A DNA stretch of 6,444 nucleotides from Planctomycetaceae bacterium (GCA_031274385.1 JAISQH010000513.1:1-6444); one strand, 5' to 3'; positions 1 through 6,393 are shown, numbered from the stretch's first letter. Translations and numbers: made by a program. Notes: a model not told the origin generated them from the sequence alone.

Positions 1-991
1 GCCGACGCCATCGCTACGCTGACGCTCCACCCACTGGCACATGTCGGACCATTGGGCGGCAGTATCGTATGAAAACCAGTCGATTGTGCCATACCGGAGA
101 AAAGGGCACTTGCCCGACGACCATCGCTCGTCGCTGAAGTTATTGTGGTTCGGTCACCTGTGCTAACCATATTCCAACAGCCAGTTAAAGGCGTTGTTCC
201 GGTCGGATTATAATTTGCAACGCCGCCTTTGACTGTTTTTGCAGTTCCCGGTTGAGCGGAAAGAATTTCACTAACGGCAATGGTGTTACTCGTTCCATCT
301 GTAACAGATGCCATAGAAGCCCAATAATTCCCACGGCAAAACAATCCGCGCGGTGGTTCAGAAGATGAGGAATAGAGAGCATTACCGACGGAATAACGGT
401 CTCCTCGACACATTCCGTAACTTGTTCGTGCTGTATCGTTTGTGTGAGACGGAGTTTTTCCCAAAACATCTGAGGGACAAAGGAATGTGCCAATGGGATG
501 AAAAAGTTCCGGCATATTTGTATTCGAAGTTTTCGAATTTGGTGTTCCGGCGGAATTAGCACTATCGGAAAGTCCAAATGAAGTCAGACTGCCGTTGTCA
601 GGACGTATTTTATTGGGAATGTAATCACTTACAAAGCGGTCATATCGTGCCTGTTGTTCTACGAACGGCAGGATAAAGTACCATGTATTCCAGTAAAGCG
701 CGCCATTGGGAGTACCGGGCGAATTATCCATTGCTCCGGTAGGAAACGCCAAGTGTGTGTCATGGTAGTTTTGTAACCCTAAAACGATCTGCTTGACATG
801 GTTCGTACACTGCATTCGCCGCGCTGCTTCGCGCGCCGCCTGAACCGCAGGCAATAGAAGTGCGATTAAAACACCAATAATCGCAATCACCACCAAGAGC
901 TCGACAAGCGTAAAAGCTCGTCTTAATGTTGCCCAGCTAGCCCCCCCCCCCCGTTTAACATTTGGATTGCCGTTTCAATAATTTTTTTCAT
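1..991 (-). CDS. DUF1559 prepilin-type (type II pseudopilin-like) protein, partial, frame broken at a G12 tract
   Basis: Two frames must be joined to read this gene. The start is ATG at 991, with AAAGGA at 1005-1000 as a plausible ribosome binding site. It encodes MKKIIETAIQMLN, then Gly codons from a run of 12 G (952-941), and in that frame stops at TAA 925-923 after 22 codons. From about 941 the frame shifted by one base reads ASWATLRR-AFTLVELLVVIAIIG, then LPAVQAAREAARRMQC, and stays open to position 1 (over 300 codons). That body is a textbook planctomycete DUF1559 protein: prepilin cleavage region A/FTLVE with Glu at +5, hydrophobic helix, NYHDTHLAFPTG, a 'FLCPSD' motif, 'SVTDGTSNTI', and 'GFHTILPPNGPTCA' near the left edge. 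The C-terminus lies outside the window. The family is thought to be exported and assembled like pseudopilins; its function is mostly unknown. Ten or 13 G would restore the frame, so this is either a phase-OFF allele or a homopolymer error. Confidence 0.85.
941..952 (-). repeat. Homopolymeric G12 tract (C12 on the plus strand) inside the DUF1559 leader
   Basis: Twelve consecutive C on the plus strand read as 12 G in the DUF1559 mRNA, 39 nt after the ATG. Tract lengths of 10 or 13 join the leader to the AFTLVELL frame. Length 12 gives a stop at 925-923. Lengths 11 or 14 give a TAG immediately after the tract. Tract length alone therefore sets ON or OFF. No other homopolymer of comparable G/C length is seen in the window. 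Slipped-strand mispairing at such tracts is well known in other bacteria; whether it happens here is inference. Confidence 0.9.
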
Positions 992-1194
992 GGTTCGTTT
1001 CCTTTCAAAAAATAGTTGTGGAACAAAATGGAACATTTCAGATTGTTTCGGATTTTGGGAAAACAGGAAAACAGAAAATGCCGGAGAATTAAGGTTTGAA
1101 CTCAGTGGCAAACTATCTGTCTCACACTAAATTACAGCCTATCCATTTCACTTTTACTCCCAAAAATAGGAAACAATCATCAAAGTAGTTTCTT

Positions 1195-1223
1195 AATATA
1201 CACAAAACAAAATCAAATGTCAA
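1195..1223 (-). promoter_or_regulatory. Sigma70-type promoter for the DUF1559 gene
   Basis: On the minus strand a perfect -35 TTGACA (1223-1218) is followed by exactly 17 bp and TATATT (1200-1195) as -10. Transcription would begin near 1188 and give a leader of about 197 nt before the ATG at 991. This is the strongest promoter match seen in the window. It suggests the locus is transcribed even though the reading frame is interrupted. Confidence 0.6.
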
Positions 1224-1360
1224 TACAGTCTTTCAAATTTTTTTCAAAGATGATTTGTGATTCACTCATTTTCAATTCTCCCAAACAGCTGAATGGTTAC
1301 GAAAAGATTAATTTCACGGTTGACTGGTGACCGGCTACTTTAATAATTGGCTGTTTGGTG

Positions 1361-1366
1361 TATAAT
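1361..1366 (+). promoter_or_regulatory. Candidate -10 element upstream of the cytochrome gene
   Basis: A perfect TATAAT sits about 175 bp before the preferred GTG start of the cytochrome. The hexamer 17 bp upstream (CTTTAA, 1338-1343) is a poor -35. A TTGACT at 1320-1325 is too far away to pair with it. If used, transcription would start near 1373, just ahead of the direct repeat pair. This is a motif match only. Confidence 0.3.
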
Positions 1367-1391
1367 GCCTTTATATGTTACAGCGAAACCT

Positions 1392-1426
1392 GTGATATTT
1401 GATGGGGCGCCGTGATATATGATGGG
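1392..1426 (+). repeat. Direct repeat pair GTGATATWTGATGGG, 20-bp period
   Basis: Positions 1392-1406 and 1412-1426 carry the same 15-mer with one mismatch (T/A), separated by GCGCC. The start-to-start distance is 20 bp, close to two helical turns, as expected for two copies of an operator on the same DNA face. They lie downstream of the TATAAT element and about 115 bp before the preferred cytochrome start. No regulator is identified. Confidence 0.5.
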
Positions 1427-1540
1427 TTTCTGCTGATTTTCTTTGATTATTTTGAAATTCGGTATGGCATCTTATTTGCTTGGTTATTTTGTAGCAGAGT
1501 TCAACAACTTCCTTCAACCATTTTTTTACTTGTGTTATTC

Positions 1541-4372
1541 GTGAACATCCGTGAATTATTATTTCGAATTTTATTATTGATTGGCTTATTTTTTGTACTC
1601 GGTTATTCTGTTGCCGACGAGACGCCGGTTCGGTTTCCTGTACGGAAAGCGGATGCGCGGTACGCTGACCCGGAATCTTGTACGGAATGTCATGCCGATC
1701 TCTGTTCGCAATGGAAGAACAGCGACCACGCAAAGTCAATGGATCACGCCGACGAACAATCTGTTCTTGGCAATTTCAACAATGTCTCGTTTCTCCATCT
1801 TGGTTTTGATGACATTTTGTTTTTGAGTGCGTCCGAAGTCAAAAGGCTGCTGGATGTTCTTGAAACAACAACGACCGGATTGGATCCGCGAAAAGAATAT
1901 TTTTCCGGGCAAAATGATCCGCCGCAACGTTACAACATCTCCGGTCGGAAAACGAAGATATTGCCGGATGCCGGTTTTGAAGAATTAGTTACGGCAACAT
2001 TGGACGCTAAACGCGGAGTTTCCGAACGGCTTCGGCAAAATATGTCCGGGACACAACTCAAAGAATTTGACGACGAATTGGCATTTCAAAAGGCATTGCG
2101 TTTTCAACGTCCCGGCGATATTTCTGTTGCGCAAGACCGTGTTGTTCGGGTTATGCGCCGGCTTGTTGAAGATGGTTCCATTACGACAAAATTCGGAACA
2201 CAATTCCGCATGTTTCGTAACGAAAAAAAGTTCATTGTTGAAACGGATATCGGACAGTTTGAAGTTCGTTTTACGCTTGGTAACCGCCCGTTGCAACAAT
2301 ATTTGGTTGAAACAAACGGAGGACGGCTTCAGGCATTGCCGGTTGCTTGGGATACGATTGAGAAACGCTGGTTTCATCTTTATCCGAAAGAGCAGATTCC
2401 GCAAGGTGATCCGTTGCACTGGACAACCGCGTTACAAAATTGGAACCGAATGTGTGCTGATTGCCACACAACAAATTTGCACAAAAATTTTGATCCGAAA
2501 ACAAAAGAATACCGTACCACTTTTACCGAAATCCATGTTGGCTGCCAAGCCTGTCACGGTCCTTGCGGGCAACATGTTGAAGTTGCACGAAAACATGGTT
2601 TGACGACCGATTGGAAGCCGGAAATTCCGAAGGAGGTTTTTTTATTAACGAACGTAAAAGGGGCGGAGATTGTTCAAAGTTGTACGTTTTGTCATGCCCG
2701 GCGGCGTCTGCTTCGCGAAGGACCCAAACCGCCGGAAACACCGGTTGCCGATTGGTTTGTCCCGGAATTAGCGGACGCTTCCATTTATTATCCCGACGGT
2801 CAACTGCTTGAGGAAGCGTTTGAATACGGTTCCTTTTTGCAATCGAAAATGTACGATAAAGGCGTCGGCTGTACGAATTGCCATGAACCGCACTCTTTGG
2901 AACTAAAATTTCAGGGCAATCGGCTTTGTACACAATGTCATTCTCCATCAATTTACGATACAGTTAAGCATCATTTTCATCCGAACACGGCGAAACCGGG
3001 AACGCGATGTGTTGAATGTCATTTTCCGCAATCGACTTACATGGTTGCGGATCCTCGCCGTGACCACAGTATTCGGAAACCGAGTCCGGCGTTGACGCTG
3101 GCAGCCGGAGTTCCGAATTCCTGTACAATTTGTCACCGCGACCGCAAAAAAGGCGAAACGACGGAATGGGCAAGAGATCATATTGACAATTGGTATGCTG
3201 AAAAACGCAAAGCCTCTGTTGGTTACAGTGATCTTTGGCCCACCGAAGATCATTATGCGTTGGCGATTGCTGCCGGGCGGCGTGACGATCCGATAGCGGT
3301 ACAGAAATTGTTAAAAGTGGTTCGGGATCGGGGCAACAAAGAATTTCGTCCCGTTATTCGGGCAAGTGCAATTACGCTGTTGAGCCGTATTCCAACGGAT
3401 CAGGCGGCGGAAGAAATCTTTTCGGTGTGTGTTGATGGTTTAACGGACACGGATCCGTGGGTTCGTTTTGCATCAGCCGGTGCTTTGGCAGCGCAGCCGG
3501 ACGAGGTGAAATTGAAACACTTAATCCCGTTGCTCAACGATCCGGCTTTGGCAGTCCGTACGGAAACGGCAAGAGTTTTGGCACGAAATTGGGCAAAAAA
3601 TAAAGCGGCGTTGACGGAAGACAACATTAAAAAATCGTTCGAAAAAGCGAAGTTGGAATATATTTCGGCACAAAAAGTTGATTCGGATCAAGCGGCGTCA
3701 TATTTGAATCTTGCGGTTTTGGAACACGATTTAGCGTCACCTCAAATTGATGAAGTGAATCGTTGGTTGGCGGCTGCCATTCAGGATTCGCAAGCTCCGG
3801 CGATTGCGGAAGCCCGGAAGACGGCATTGCCGTTAATCGAACGTTTAACGGAAATACCGTTGCAATATTATCGGCAATCTCTTGAAATTGACGGAGATTT
3901 CCTGCCGTCTCGGATTAATTTAGCGATGTTGTATCATGAACGCGGCGATGATACGGCTGCGGAAAAAGAGTTTCGGGAAGCGTTACGGATTGATCCGGCA
4001 AACGGCAACACGGCTTATTCGCTTGGTTTATTGCTTGCTGAACTTGGTCGTTCTGAGGAGGCGGTTGCGATGCTTCGTCGGGCGTCGAAGAATCTTGAAA
4101 CAACATCGGGACAAACGGCAACACGAAATCGGGTTCGATACAATCTTGGTTTGTTGTTACTCCAATTAGAACGGCGCGGCGAAGCGGAAAAAGAATTGTC
4201 GGACATTATTCAATCGGAACCGCAAAACGTTTCGTTTTTGTACGCTTTAACAGTTTCCTATCTCCAACGCGGCGCAACATCGCAGGCTTCGGCACTCATT
4301 GACCGGATCATCCAACTCGATCCGCAGAATCCGCAATGGAAACAATGGAAAAACCGTATTCGTTCACAATAA
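1541..4372 (+). CDS. Exported octahaem cytochrome c with HEAT and TPR repeats and a FliG-C-like insertion
   Basis: The predicted protein has 943 residues from GTG 1541; numbering here follows that start. Residues 1-25 look like a Sec signal (NIRELLFR, then ILLLIGLFFVLGYS, cleavage near SVA/DE), so it should act in the periplasm or at the cell surface. Eight CXXCH haem sites follow: CTECH 47, CADCH 305, CQACH 335, CTFCH 381, CTNCH 444, CTQCH 463, CVECH 490, CTICH 528. Stretches such as PLQQYL, DPLHW, YGSFLQSKMY and DPRRDHS match the cytochrome c554-like/TPR family common in planctomycetes. HEAT-like helices occupy about 569-687 and about four TPR units about 774-932. A segment of about 130 residues between haems 1 and 2 resembles the FliG C-terminal domain. 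The frame is open back to GTG 1412 (986 residues), but that extension overlaps a direct repeat and would bury the signal peptide. Neither start has a clear Shine-Dalgarno sequence. An electron-transfer role is likely; the redox partner or substrate is unknown. Confidence 0.9.
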   Translation: MNIRELLFRILLLIGLFFVLGYSVADETPVRFPVRKADARYADPESCTECHADLCSQWKNSDHAKSMDHADEQSVLGNFNNVSFLHLGFDDILFLSASEVKRLLDVLETTTTGLDPRKEYFSGQNDPPQRYNISGRKTKILPDAGFEELVTATLDAKRGVSERLRQNMSGTQLKEFDDELAFQKALRFQRPGDISVAQDRVVRVMRRLVEDGSITTKFGTQFRMFRNEKKFIVETDIGQFEVRFTLGNRPLQQYLVETNGGRLQALPVAWDTIEKRWFHLYPKEQIPQGDPLHWTTALQNWNRMCADCHTTNLHKNFDPKTKEYRTTFTEIHVGCQACHGPCGQHVEVARKHGLTTDWKPEIPKEVFLLTNVKGAEIVQSCTFCHARRRLLREGPKPPETPVADWFVPELADASIYYPDGQLLEEAFEYGSFLQSKMYDKGVGCTNCHEPHSLELKFQGNRLCTQCHSPSIYDTVKHHFHPNTAKPGTRCVECHFPQSTYMVADPRRDHSIRKPSPALTLAAGVPNSCTICHRDRKKGETTEWARDHIDNWYAEKRKASVGYSDLWPTEDHYALAIAAGRRDDPIAVQKLLKVVRDRGNKEFRPVIRASAITLLSRIPTDQAAEEIFSVCVDGLTDTDPWVRFASAGALAAQPDEVKLKHLIPLLNDPALAVRTETARVLARNWAKNKAALTEDNIKKSFEKAKLEYISAQKVDSDQAASYLNLAVLEHDLASPQIDEVNRWLAAAIQDSQAPAIAEARKTALPLIERLTEIPLQYYRQSLEIDGDFLPSRINLAMLYHERGDDTAAEKEFREALRIDPANGNTAYSLGLLLAELGRSEEAVAMLRRASKNLETTSGQTATRNRVRYNLGLLLLQLERRGEAEKELSDIIQSEPQNVSFLYALTVSYLQRGATSQASALIDRIIQLDPQNPQWKQWKNRIRSQ
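1799..2185 (+). other. FliG C-terminal-domain-like segment within the cytochrome
   Basis: Residues about 87-215 of the cytochrome (counted from GTG 1541). The first part, FDDILFLSASEVKRLLDVLE, aligns without gaps to the FliG-C pattern F-E-N-L-V..D-D-R-S-I-Q-R-L-L-Q-E-V-D. After an extra loop of about 40 residues, a second part with NMS...DDELA...RPGDISVAQDRVVRVMRRL and EDGSI matches FliG NMS...RDDLA...GPVRLSQVENEQKAI..I.RRLAETGE, with about three extra residues. The FliG sequence is recalled from memory, so this is a by-eye alignment. The Arg after NMS that is important in E. coli FliG appears to be Thr here, and the DD pair reads D-E in the aligned columns. An exported cytochrome cannot sit in the flagellar switch, so the fold is presumably reused, perhaps for protein contacts. 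Confidence 0.6.
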
Positions 4373-4377
4373 ATATT

Positions 4378-4423
4378 GCGCGCAAAGACGCAAAGAATCT
4401 TATTTCTTTGTGTCTTTGCTCGC
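4378..4423. terminator. 20-bp stem-loop between convergent genes, possible bidirectional terminator
   Basis: The arms at 4378-4397 and 4404-4423 pair over 20 positions with one mismatch and one G-U pair; the loop is 6 nt (TCTTAT). It starts 5 bp after the cytochrome stop and lies 36 bp beyond the stop of the convergent MBL gene, so it could end both transcripts. The T tract is weak: AAATTTT on the plus strand and little on the minus strand. It may therefore be a dispersed palindromic repeat rather than a classical intrinsic terminator. The arm sequence (CGCAAAGACGCAAAG type) has a related half-copy at 5508-5527. Confidence 0.5.
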
Positions 4424-4459
4424 AAATTTTAAAAAACAAAAATGTTACAAACTTCGTTA

Positions 4460-5377
4460 TTAATCGATAACATAAAGACCGTCAGCACTGACAAAATGTT
4501 TTTGGATGCCCGCTTCTTTCATCCATTCTCTGGTTTTGACCGTTTCAAAATTGGCAGTATTGAACCCTTTGCCCTGATCATTATTGTACAACCAAAGCGG
4601 AGTTGGCCACAAACAGGCTTTGAATTTGAAAGACTGATAAAATTCTTTGCGAACGCCTCGTTGACCATGATGTGCCATCTGAACAAAATCGCTGTCAAGC
4701 TCGTTTCGGAACGGGCTGAGAAGAATCTTGTCCCCTTCTTCCGCACCGGCGTCGCCAAGAAACAGAACTGACCGTACAGAATCCCAAACCCGAATGACCA
4801 TGCTGGAATTATTGTACGCATTAACAGTCAACTCTTCATTTTTCACCGCAAGAATTTTGAATTTCACGTTGTCAATGTCAATCACAAGACCCGGCTCCTG
4901 AATATTCGTAGCGGGATTTTCCCGTTTTTTCAGACGGTCGTAAAAGTCAATCGTTCGCGGCATGGCTTGCGGTTCGACCTTTTCATAAAACTCTTTGGAA
5001 AATTCCGAATGATAAATAGAGTTAATCTTGATACCATCCGGTTTTTTCAGAATTTCATGCAATGCTCCGATATGATCGGTGTGAGGATGGGAAAGAAACC
5101 ACGCCTCCACCTCGTTGCCCAACGCAGCCAGAAAACCGCGCAAATAACCGGCTTCGTCCGGAACTCCGCCATCCATGACAATCACTTTTCCTTTTGTTGT
5201 TCGGAAAACGTACGAATTACCCTGTGCCGGACTTTGATGTAACGGAAGTTGCCACAATGTAAAATCGGACGGAGTTGACGCAACGGACGCCGCCGACGCA
5301 ACTTCAAACAAACCCGGAAAAATTCCCGCAACAGCAAGAATTGCCGATCCCTTCAAAAAATCACGACGATAAAACAT
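4460..5377 (-). CDS. Tat-exported metallo-beta-lactamase-fold hydrolase (ComEC C-terminal-domain-like)
   Basis: The protein has 305 residues. The start at ATG 5377 is supported by AAGGAG at 5390-5385 with 7-nt spacing. The N-terminus YRRDFLKG (residues 3-10), then a hydrophobic AILAVAGIFPGLF and Ala-rich ASAASVA, is a twin-arginine signal with likely cleavage around residues 29-33. The mature part is an MBL fold: VIVMDGG (65-71), the metal motif H97-P-H-T-D-H102, FLGDAG (D209) and AHHG (H236/H237). The order and the 'AHHG' motif resemble the ComEC/Rec2 C-terminal hydrolase group. The protein is soluble and lacks the ComEC membrane channel. It should act outside the cytoplasm as a metal-dependent hydrolase; the substrate is unknown. 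It is convergent with the cytochrome gene and lies 166 bp downstream of another MBL gene, but it appears to have its own extended -10 element. Confidence 0.85.
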   Translation of the reverse strand: MFYRRDFLKGSAILAVAGIFPGLFEVASAASVASTPSDFTLWQLPLHQSPAQGNSYVFRTTKGKVIVMDGGVPDEAGYLRGFLAALGNEVEAWFLSHPHTDHIGALHEILKKPDGIKINSIYHSEFSKEFYEKVEPQAMPRTIDFYDRLKKRENPATNIQEPGLVIDIDNVKFKILAVKNEELTVNAYNNSSMVIRVWDSVRSVLFLGDAGAEEGDKILLSPFRNELDSDFVQMAHHGQRGVRKEFYQSFKFKACLWPTPLWLYNNDQGKGFNTANFETVKTREWMKEAGIQKHFVSADGLYVID

Positions 5378-5400
5378 CTTTTTGCTCCTTAATCACTAAG

Positions 5401-5441
5401 TTAATCAATCAATCAATAAAATAAAACCATTTACGGTTTTA
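5401..5441 (-). repeat. Leader tetranucleotide repeat and small hairpin
   Basis: Positions 5401-5418 consist of about four ATCA-type tetranucleotide units on the plus strand (TGAT-type in the mRNA). Positions 5422-5428 and 5435-5441 form a perfect 7-bp inverted repeat with a 6-nt loop. Both lie in the predicted 5' leader of the Tat-exported MBL gene. The hairpin is AT-rich and weak, and no riboswitch class is recognised. Confidence 0.35.
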
Positions 5442-5463
5442 AATTCCCTATAAGAACAAACAA

Positions 5464-5472
5464 AGTATAGCA
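5464..5472 (-). promoter_or_regulatory. Extended -10 promoter element for the Tat-exported MBL gene
   Basis: On the minus strand TGCTATACT (5472-5464) matches the extended -10 pattern TGn-TATAAT with one mismatch. No good -35 is seen 17-18 bp upstream, which is typical of extended -10 promoters. Transcription would begin near 5457, giving a leader of about 80 nt. That leader holds a 7-bp hairpin (TAAAACC/GGTTTTA, 5422-5441) and a short tetranucleotide repeat before the ribosome binding site. Confidence 0.45.
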
Positions 5473-5507
5473 CCAAATCAAGTTTTCAGAAGTACCAAAT
5501 TGAAAAT

Positions 5508-5527
5508 TTCTTTGCGTCTTTTCGTGC
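5508..5527. repeat. Half-copy of the 4378-4423 palindrome arm
   Basis: This 20-mer matches the 3' arm at 4404-4423 at 16 of 20 positions (shared core TTCTTTG-GTCTTT). It sits just past the stop of the 5544-6335 gene, as the first copy sits just past the stops of two genes. That placement suggests a small dispersed intergenic repeat. The partner arm is not seen here. Confidence 0.4.
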
Positions 5528-5543
5528 AACATTTTTATTTTTG

Positions 5544-6335
5544 TTAATATGATAGGGGCGGTATTTCGGTACATTGGTACCGGGAGGCGATAACAATATT
5601 GAGATTATCGCCAACAATTTTTCGGTGGGTATCAAGAGTTTTTTCCGGCGTATTGTTATTTTCGGAAAGATGCCCCAGACAGACCCAGCGGAGTTTTTTT
5701 CCGTGTTTTCGAATCAATCCGGCTGATTCATCATTGGAGAGATGACCGTAATTGCTTTTGATTCGTTGTTTTAGTTCTTCGGGGTAGGGACCGGATTCGA
5801 GCATTTTTGTGTCATAATTACTTTCGAGCAGCATAGCGTTGAGGGTTTCCACGATTCCGCCAAGACCGAGAAAGCAACATCCCAGATCGGTCATAATACC
5901 GAACCTGACTGAACCGTTGTCGAGAACAAAGCAGACGGAATCGGGGGAATCATGCGGTGTGGCAATTGTTTCGATGGTCAGACCGCCGAATCGAAGCGTT
6001 TCTCCGGCGTGAAAAAGGTGAGGTTCTTGTAACTTTCCTAATTTTTTGGCAATACTTGCTGTTGCGGCAGCGTGGTGATAAGTTCCTTGAGACAACCAGA
6101 CGGGGATTTGATATTTTCGGTGTAGGACACCGGTTCCGCAGAGGTGGTCGGAGTGGGCGTGCGAAACGACAATCCCCTGAATAGACGCAGTGTCAACACC
6201 AAGAAGATTCAGACGTTCGGCGGTTCGCGATGCGGTAATTCCCGCGTCGATGAGCAGGCGAACATCGCCGGATTCAACAAAGTAACAATTACCGTTACTA
6301 CCGGATTGGAGCGAAACGACCCGAAATGTGCTCAT
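5544..6335 (-). CDS. MBL-fold metallohydrolase of the YycJ/WalJ (VicX) type
   Basis: The protein has 263 residues, about the usual length for the family, from ATG 6335 to TAA 5546-5544. There is no signal peptide, so it should be cytoplasmic. The N-terminus VSLQSGSNGNCYFVES (7-22) is the family signature, followed by LLIDAG (27-32). The metal motif is H59-A-H-S-D-H64, with further ligand candidates H128 (TPHDSPDS), D150 (MTDLG), H198 (YGHLSN) and H222 (LGHLS). ESNYD and GPYPEELKQRI are also typical. Relatives in Firmicutes are encoded with the WalRK system and have been described as DNA exonucleases; in this lineage the role is inferred only. No Shine-Dalgarno sequence precedes the ATG: the mRNA there is pyrimidine-rich, made of tandem heptamers. 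No two-component genes are visible nearby. I recognise the family, not a specific gene name. Confidence 0.88.
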   Translation of the reverse strand: MSTFRVVSLQSGSNGNCYFVESGDVRLLIDAGITASRTAERLNLLGVDTASIQGIVVSHAHSDHLCGTGVLHRKYQIPVWLSQGTYHHAAATASIAKKLGKLQEPHLFHAGETLRFGGLTIETIATPHDSPDSVCFVLDNGSVRFGIMTDLGCCFLGLGGIVETLNAMLLESNYDTKMLESGPYPEELKQRIKSNYGHLSNDESAGLIRKHGKKLRWVCLGHLSENNNTPEKTLDTHRKIVGDNLNIVIASRYQCTEIPPLSY

Positions 6336-6344
6336 GGAAAAATT

Positions 6345-6393
6345 GAAAATTGAAAATGGAGAATGGAGAATTGAGAATTGAGAATGGAAAATG
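6345..6393 (-). repeat. Seven tandem heptamers (consensus GARAATK on the plus strand) upstream of the YycJ-like gene
   Basis: Seven uninterrupted 7-bp units of the form GARAATK fill 6345-6393. A related 8-mer (6337-6344) precedes them and degenerate units follow. There is no C on the plus strand throughout. The array ends 9 bp from the start codon at 6335, so it occupies the whole 5' region where a ribosome binding site would be, and the transcript there is C/U-rich. Variation is at two positions only (A/G at position 3, T/G at position 7). A weak -10-like TATAAA lies beyond it at 6415-6410 on the minus strand, without a clear -35. Confidence 0.75.

Larger units (their letters stand above)
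992..1540. other. Divergent intergenic region between the DUF1559 and cytochrome genes
   Basis: About 550 bp of AT-rich DNA with no convincing gene. On the minus strand it holds the DUF1559 promoter, a leader of roughly 197 nt and the ribosome binding site. On the plus strand it holds a TATAAT element (1361-1366) and a 15-bp direct repeat pair (1392-1426). The T-rich stretch 1427-1540 can be read in frame with the cytochrome, but it encodes a hydrophobic, unconvincing extension and is more likely untranslated. No tRNA-like or other RNA gene was recognised here. Confidence 0.5.

Noticed and set aside
185..577. 130-codon minus-strand open frame
   Set aside because: It overlaps the DUF1559 body in a different frame. 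The DUF1559 frame has clear family motifs throughout and this one has none.
923..1111. 62-codon minus-strand open frame starting at 1111
   Set aside because: Its upstream half is leader sequence. The ribosome binding site supports the internal ATG at 991 as the real start, and the downstream half is the out-of-frame DUF1559 leader.
1374..1400. Imperfect palindrome around ACAG-CGAAAC-CTGT, a possible Crp/Fnr-like operator
   Set aside because: Only 6 of 8 half-site positions match and it fits no known consensus well enough to call.
1985..2951. Several open frames antisense to or overlapping the cytochrome gene
   Set aside because: The cytochrome frame carries the CXXCH motifs; the others are Arg/Ser/Pro-rich shadow translations.
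4378..4423. CRISPR-like or tandem repeat reading of the palindrome
   Set aside because: A single stem-loop with one distant half-copy; no regular repeat-spacer pattern.
4442..4771. 109-codon plus-strand open frame
   Set aside because: It is antisense to the 3' part of the Tat-exported MBL gene and shows no recognisable domain or ribosome binding site.
6336..6393. CRISPR array or coding low-complexity protein
   Set aside because: The 7-bp units are contiguous with no spacers, and no credible gene reads through them.
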